The notes beneath the pieces are model-generated. The model saw only the letters and a program-made list of their open reading frames with translations. It was not told the DNA's origin and ran no database searches. Position numbers and translations under genes: made by a program. A stretch of 8,351 nucleotides of DNA, from the NCBI GenBank assembly GCA_025964635.1, contig JAOPYP010000358.1, forward strand, positions 1 through 8,351, read 5' to 3'. The stretch comes from Actinomycetes bacterium (GTDB lineage Bacteria > Actinomycetota > Actinomycetes > Streptosporangiales > Streptosporangiaceae). Positions 6,522-8,351 of this stretch are shown here, piece by piece. How positions within the stretch are numbered: the stretch's first letter is position 1; each line of letters starts with the position of its first letter.

Positions 6522-7730
6522 TCAGCGCAGTGACACGTGCGAACGGTTCAGCTCCCGGACGCTGCGCACGCCGAGCAGCTGGAGGGTGCGGGCGAACTCC
6601 GCGCCGAGGATGCCGATCGCCTGGTCCACCCCGCGCTCCCCGCCGGCCATCAGCCCGTACAGGAACGCCCGGCCGACCAGGCAGGCTTTCGCGCCGAGGG
6701 CCAGCGCGGCGGCGATGTCCCCGCCGTGCATGATCCCGGTGTCCAGCAGGATCTCGGCCCGGTCGCCGACCGCGTCGGCGATCCGCGGCAGCACCTCGAG
6801 CGGGGCGGCGGCCCGGTCCAGCTGGCGGCCGCCGTGCGTGGAGATGACGATCCCGTCCGCGCCGTGGTCCACGGCGGCGCGGGCGTCGGCTGCGGTGTGG
6901 ATGCCCTTGAGCAGCAGCGGGCCGGCCCAGGCCGCGCGCAGCCAGTCGATGTCCGCGAACGTCACGGTCGGGTCGAACATCGTGTTCACCAGCTCGGCGA
7001 CCGTGCCGCGCCACTCGCTCAGGCTGGCGAAGCTGAGCGGCTCGGTGGTGAGCAGGTTGAACCACCAGATGGGGTGGATGGCCGCGTCAAACACGGTGGC
7101 GGGAGTGAGCGCGGGCGGCACGGTCAGCCCGTTGCGCACGTCCCGCATCCGGGCCCCGCCGACCGGCGTGTCCACGGTCAGCAGCAGGGCCTCGTAGCCA
7201 GCCGCGCGGGCTCGCTCCAGCAGGTCCTTGCCGGCCGCCCGGTCCTTCCACACGTACAGCTGGAACCACTTGTCCGCGTCCGGCGCGGCCGCCGCCACCT
7301 CCTCGATCGAGGCGGTGCCCATGGTGGACAGCGAGAACGTCACCCCGGCCCGCTGCGCGGCCCGCGCCGCCGCCAGCTCGCCCTCGTGGTGCATCATCCG
7401 GGTGAACCCGGTCGGGGCGAGCGCGAATGGCAGCGCCCAGCGCCGCCCGAGCACCGTGGTGCTGGTGTCCGGGTCGCTCACGTCGCGTAGCGCCTGAGGG
7501 TGGAACTCCACGCGGGCGAACGCGTTGCGCGCGCGGCGCAGGCTGATTTCCCGTTCCGCTGCCCCGTCGGTGTAGTCGAACACGGCCCGCGGCACCCGGC
7601 GGGCGGCGATCTTCCGCAGGTCGGGGATCGTGTGCGCGCGGCCGAGCCGCCGCTCGGTGGAGTTGAGCGGGATCCGCTCCGGGTGAAACAGCGGCTGGAA
7701 CTCCGACCAGCGGGGAAGCCGCCTGCGCAC
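6522..7730 (-). CDS. lldD: FMN-dependent alpha-hydroxy-acid dehydrogenase, LldD-like (402 aa)
   Basis: Members oxidise L-lactate or other 2-hydroxy acids to 2-oxo acids using FMN, passing electrons to quinone or oxygen. All catalytic residues known from glycolate oxidase can be placed: Tyr53 in FDYTDGAAE, Tyr159 in QLYVWKD, Arg194 after LTVDTPVGGA, Lys275 in LLLKGI, and His299/Arg302 in HGGRQLD. FMN contacts include APTG at 105-108 and DTGIMHGGDIAAALALGA followed by GRAFLYGL. The N-terminus (RRLPRWSEFQPLF...RRLGRAHTIPDLRKI) resembles mycobacterial LldD2 in my memory; substrate within the family is uncertain, hence the symbol is provisional. The start is taken as GTG 7730, ten bases after GGAGGAG at 7741-7747; GTG 7739 is possible but only one base from that site. 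Upstream in-frame codons continue open to 8135, but this is a composition artefact. First gene of the operon. Confidence 0.9.
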   Translation of the reverse strand: MRRRLPRWSEFQPLFHPERIPLNSTERRLGRAHTIPDLRKIAARRVPRAVFDYTDGAAEREISLRRARNAFARVEFHPQALRDVSDPDTSTTVLGRRWALPFALAPTGFTRMMHHEGELAAARAAQRAGVTFSLSTMGTASIEEVAAAAPDADKWFQLYVWKDRAAGKDLLERARAAGYEALLLTVDTPVGGARMRDVRNGLTVPPALTPATVFDAAIHPIWWFNLLTTEPLSFASLSEWRGTVAELVNTMFDPTVTFADIDWLRAAWAGPLLLKGIHTAADARAAVDHGADGIVISTHGGRQLDRAAAPLEVLPRIADAVGDRAEILLDTGIMHGGDIAAALALGAKACLVGRAFLYGLMAGGERGVDQAIGILGAEFARTLQLLGVRSVRELNRSHVSLR

Positions 7731-7740
7731 CAACGTCACC

Positions 7741-7747
7741 CTCCTCC
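7741..7747 (-). promoter_or_regulatory. Ribosome binding site deciding the LldD-like start
   Basis: GGAGGAG on the - strand has ten bases to GTG 7730 and one base to GTG 7739. The spacing favours 7730 and excludes the much longer open frame. Confidence 0.7.
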
Positions 7748-7801
7748 CGGTTCCCGACAGTCTGTCCCGCCCACGCAGCCCCCGCAAGCAGGTGGGACAC
7801 C

Positions 7802-7853
7802 GCCCCAAACGGGGCAATCCATCAGCGGTGTACTTCTTTGCCCCGGGGGCAAA
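7802..7853 (-). promoter_or_regulatory. Alternating TTGCCCC/GGGGCAA half-sites upstream of the operon (operator pair or leader switch)
   Basis: In the direction of transcription the order is TTTGCCCC (7853-7846), one base, GGGGCAAA (7844-7837), a 19-20 base spacer, TTGCCCC (7817-7811), GTTT, GGGGC (7806-7802). The first pair is a perfect 17-bp palindrome and the last is a 5-bp stem. Because the half-sites repeat, the second can also pair with the third over seven bases, so alternative structures exclude each other. The last half-site ends about 71 bases from the start codon. Either two operators for a dimeric regulator or an RNA leader structure would fit. I cannot place -35 and -10 boxes with confidence. 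Confidence 0.5.
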
Positions 7854-8267
7854 GATCTGAACCACTAACGGGCTGGACGCGGGTGCCGGGCGGGCGCGGG
7901 CGCCGCGCGGGGTGGATTTGCGGGCTACGGAAGGTCGTAGGGGGCACGACCTGGATGGTGGAGGGGTGACCGGAAGTTCCGGCAGCGCGTGCCGGGCGGA
8001 CATGATGACCTGGCAGGCCCGCCGCATCTCCGGCCGCAGGTCGTGGCTGATCCGGATTTTCGACATCGTGTGGATCGGTTGAGAGCCCGATGATGTCGAG
8101 CTCTTCGACGTTGTCTTGAGTTTCAGGTGCGCCACTCGCCGTCGGCTGTTGGAGTCTCGGCGCGCATCAGGTGGCCGCGGACAGCAGCGTGCTCGCTAGG
8201 GATCTGCGGCCGCAATAGAAGCGACCGCACATGCCGGACGTCCGCTGTGGGCGAGTCGGTCAGCTCG
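7854..8267. other. Intergenic stretch without a recognisable intact gene
   Basis: The stretch lies between the control region of the LldD-like operon and the VOC fragment. No frame has a domain I recognise with a credible start. The only part with coding-like third positions is 7956-8066 on the - strand, described separately. Just before the VOC stop, the open - strand frames show no known motif. Confidence 0.4.
7956..8066 (-). other. Short coding-like stretch, possibly a gene remnant
   Basis: From ATG 8066 the - strand reads MSKIRISHDLRPEMRRACQV followed by SARHALPELPVTPPP, with mostly G or C at third codon positions up to about 7985. There is no ribosome binding site before this ATG and the sequence degenerates after ~37 residues. 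I do not recognise the protein. It may be a decayed N-terminus or simply GC-rich non-coding DNA. Confidence 0.2.
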
Positions 8268-8351
8268 TCAGGCACTCCGGGTGATCGAACCGGGGGTGAG
8301 CAAGACCCGCAACCCGTCCGGGTCGCGCACGGTCGCAATAGTGATCGGCCC
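8268..8351 (-). CDS. C-terminal end of a probable VOC (glyoxalase-fold) protein, cut by the window edge
   Basis: The last 27 codons of a - strand gene end at TGA 8268-8270 and read GPITIATVRDPDGLRVLLTP and then GSITRSA. The pattern A-T-(L/V)-R-D-P-D-G-x-x-(V/I)-x-L is typical of the last beta strand of VOC-superfamily proteins (glyoxalases, dioxygenases, antibiotic-binding proteins), where the DPDGN/DPDG turn is common. Third codon positions are mostly G/C. The metal ligands and the rest of the gene lie outside the window, so no function within the superfamily can be given. It points toward the operon but lies more than 500 bp upstream of it, so co-transcription is unlikely. Confidence 0.6.
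   Translation of the reverse strand, partial: GPITIATVRDPDGLRVLLTPGSITRSA

Noticed and set aside
5767..7197. 476-codon open frame on the + strand
   Set aside because: It lies antisense to the amidase and LldD-like genes, both of which have full sets of family motifs; its translation shows no recognisable domain.
1628..7765. The 9-mer ACAGTCTGT present at both 1628-1636 and 7757-7765
   Set aside because: Nine bases recurring twice in 8 kb is expected often enough by chance, and the flanks differ.
7731..8135. N-terminal extension of the LldD-like protein to 8135
   Set aside because: The frame is open only by composition. Family members start near the RRLPRWSEF region, and the ribosome binding site at 7741-7747 fits GTG 7730.
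8176..8241. Peptide MCGRFYCGRR on the - strand, similar to the MCGR start of SRAP (HMCES/YedK) proteins
   Set aside because: The frame stops after about 20 codons with no other SRAP motif, so the match is chance.
1..8351. CRISPR arrays, tRNA or rRNA genes, and toxin-antitoxin or phage-defence genes
   Set aside because: No regularly spaced repeats, cloverleaf-like sequences or diagnostic motifs were seen on either strand.

Overview
This is very GC-rich DNA with codon third positions dominated by G and C, GTG starts, strong AAGGAGG-type ribosome binding sites and protein families typical of filamentous or mycobacteria-like Actinobacteria. I cannot name the genus. The window joins two gene-transfer scars to two sets of apparently intact genes.

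Region 1 (1-1530) is insertion-sequence debris. Bases 1-179 hold the probable C-terminal tail of an integrase-type transposase on the - strand. Next is a complete but dead insertion sequence of about 1150 bp (381-1530). It has matching 23-bp terminal inverted repeats and one DDE transposase gene broken by a deletion, two stop codons, a frameshift and a D-to-A change at the second catalytic aspartate. Bases 1531-1783 carry no convincing gene but hold two perfect short palindromes.

Region 2 (1784-3989) is a single-gene unit on the - strand: a secreted, cysteine-rich 563-aa protein of unknown function. It ends in a 12-bp perfect hairpin terminator and has a 15-bp palindrome just upstream of its start codon. 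About 470 bp of non-coding DNA precedes it.

Region 3 (3990-4721) is a graveyard of three gene fragments: the N-terminus of a conserved actinobacterial protein (+), the N-terminus of a second transposase (-) joined to it almost base-to-base, and the frameshifted C-terminus of a molybdopterin hydroxylase (xanthine dehydrogenase/aldehyde oxidase type) large subunit (+).

Region 4 (4724-7730) is a tight three-gene operon on the - strand, transcribed in the order FMN-dependent alpha-hydroxy-acid dehydrogenase (LldD-like), acetamidase/formamidase-type amidohydrolase (FmdA/AmdA), short-chain dehydrogenase. Gaps are 20 and 11 bp. Together the enzymes could take a 2-hydroxy amide to a 2-hydroxy acid and then a 2-oxo acid; that pathway is my inference. 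A cluster of alternating TTGCCCC/GGGGCAA half-sites lies about 70-125 bp upstream and is the best candidate for its control region.

Region 5 (7900-8351) holds little: a short open stretch with coding-like composition and, at the right edge, the C-terminal end of a probable VOC (glyoxalase-fold) protein on the - strand. I see no CRISPR array, tRNA, rRNA or defence system.
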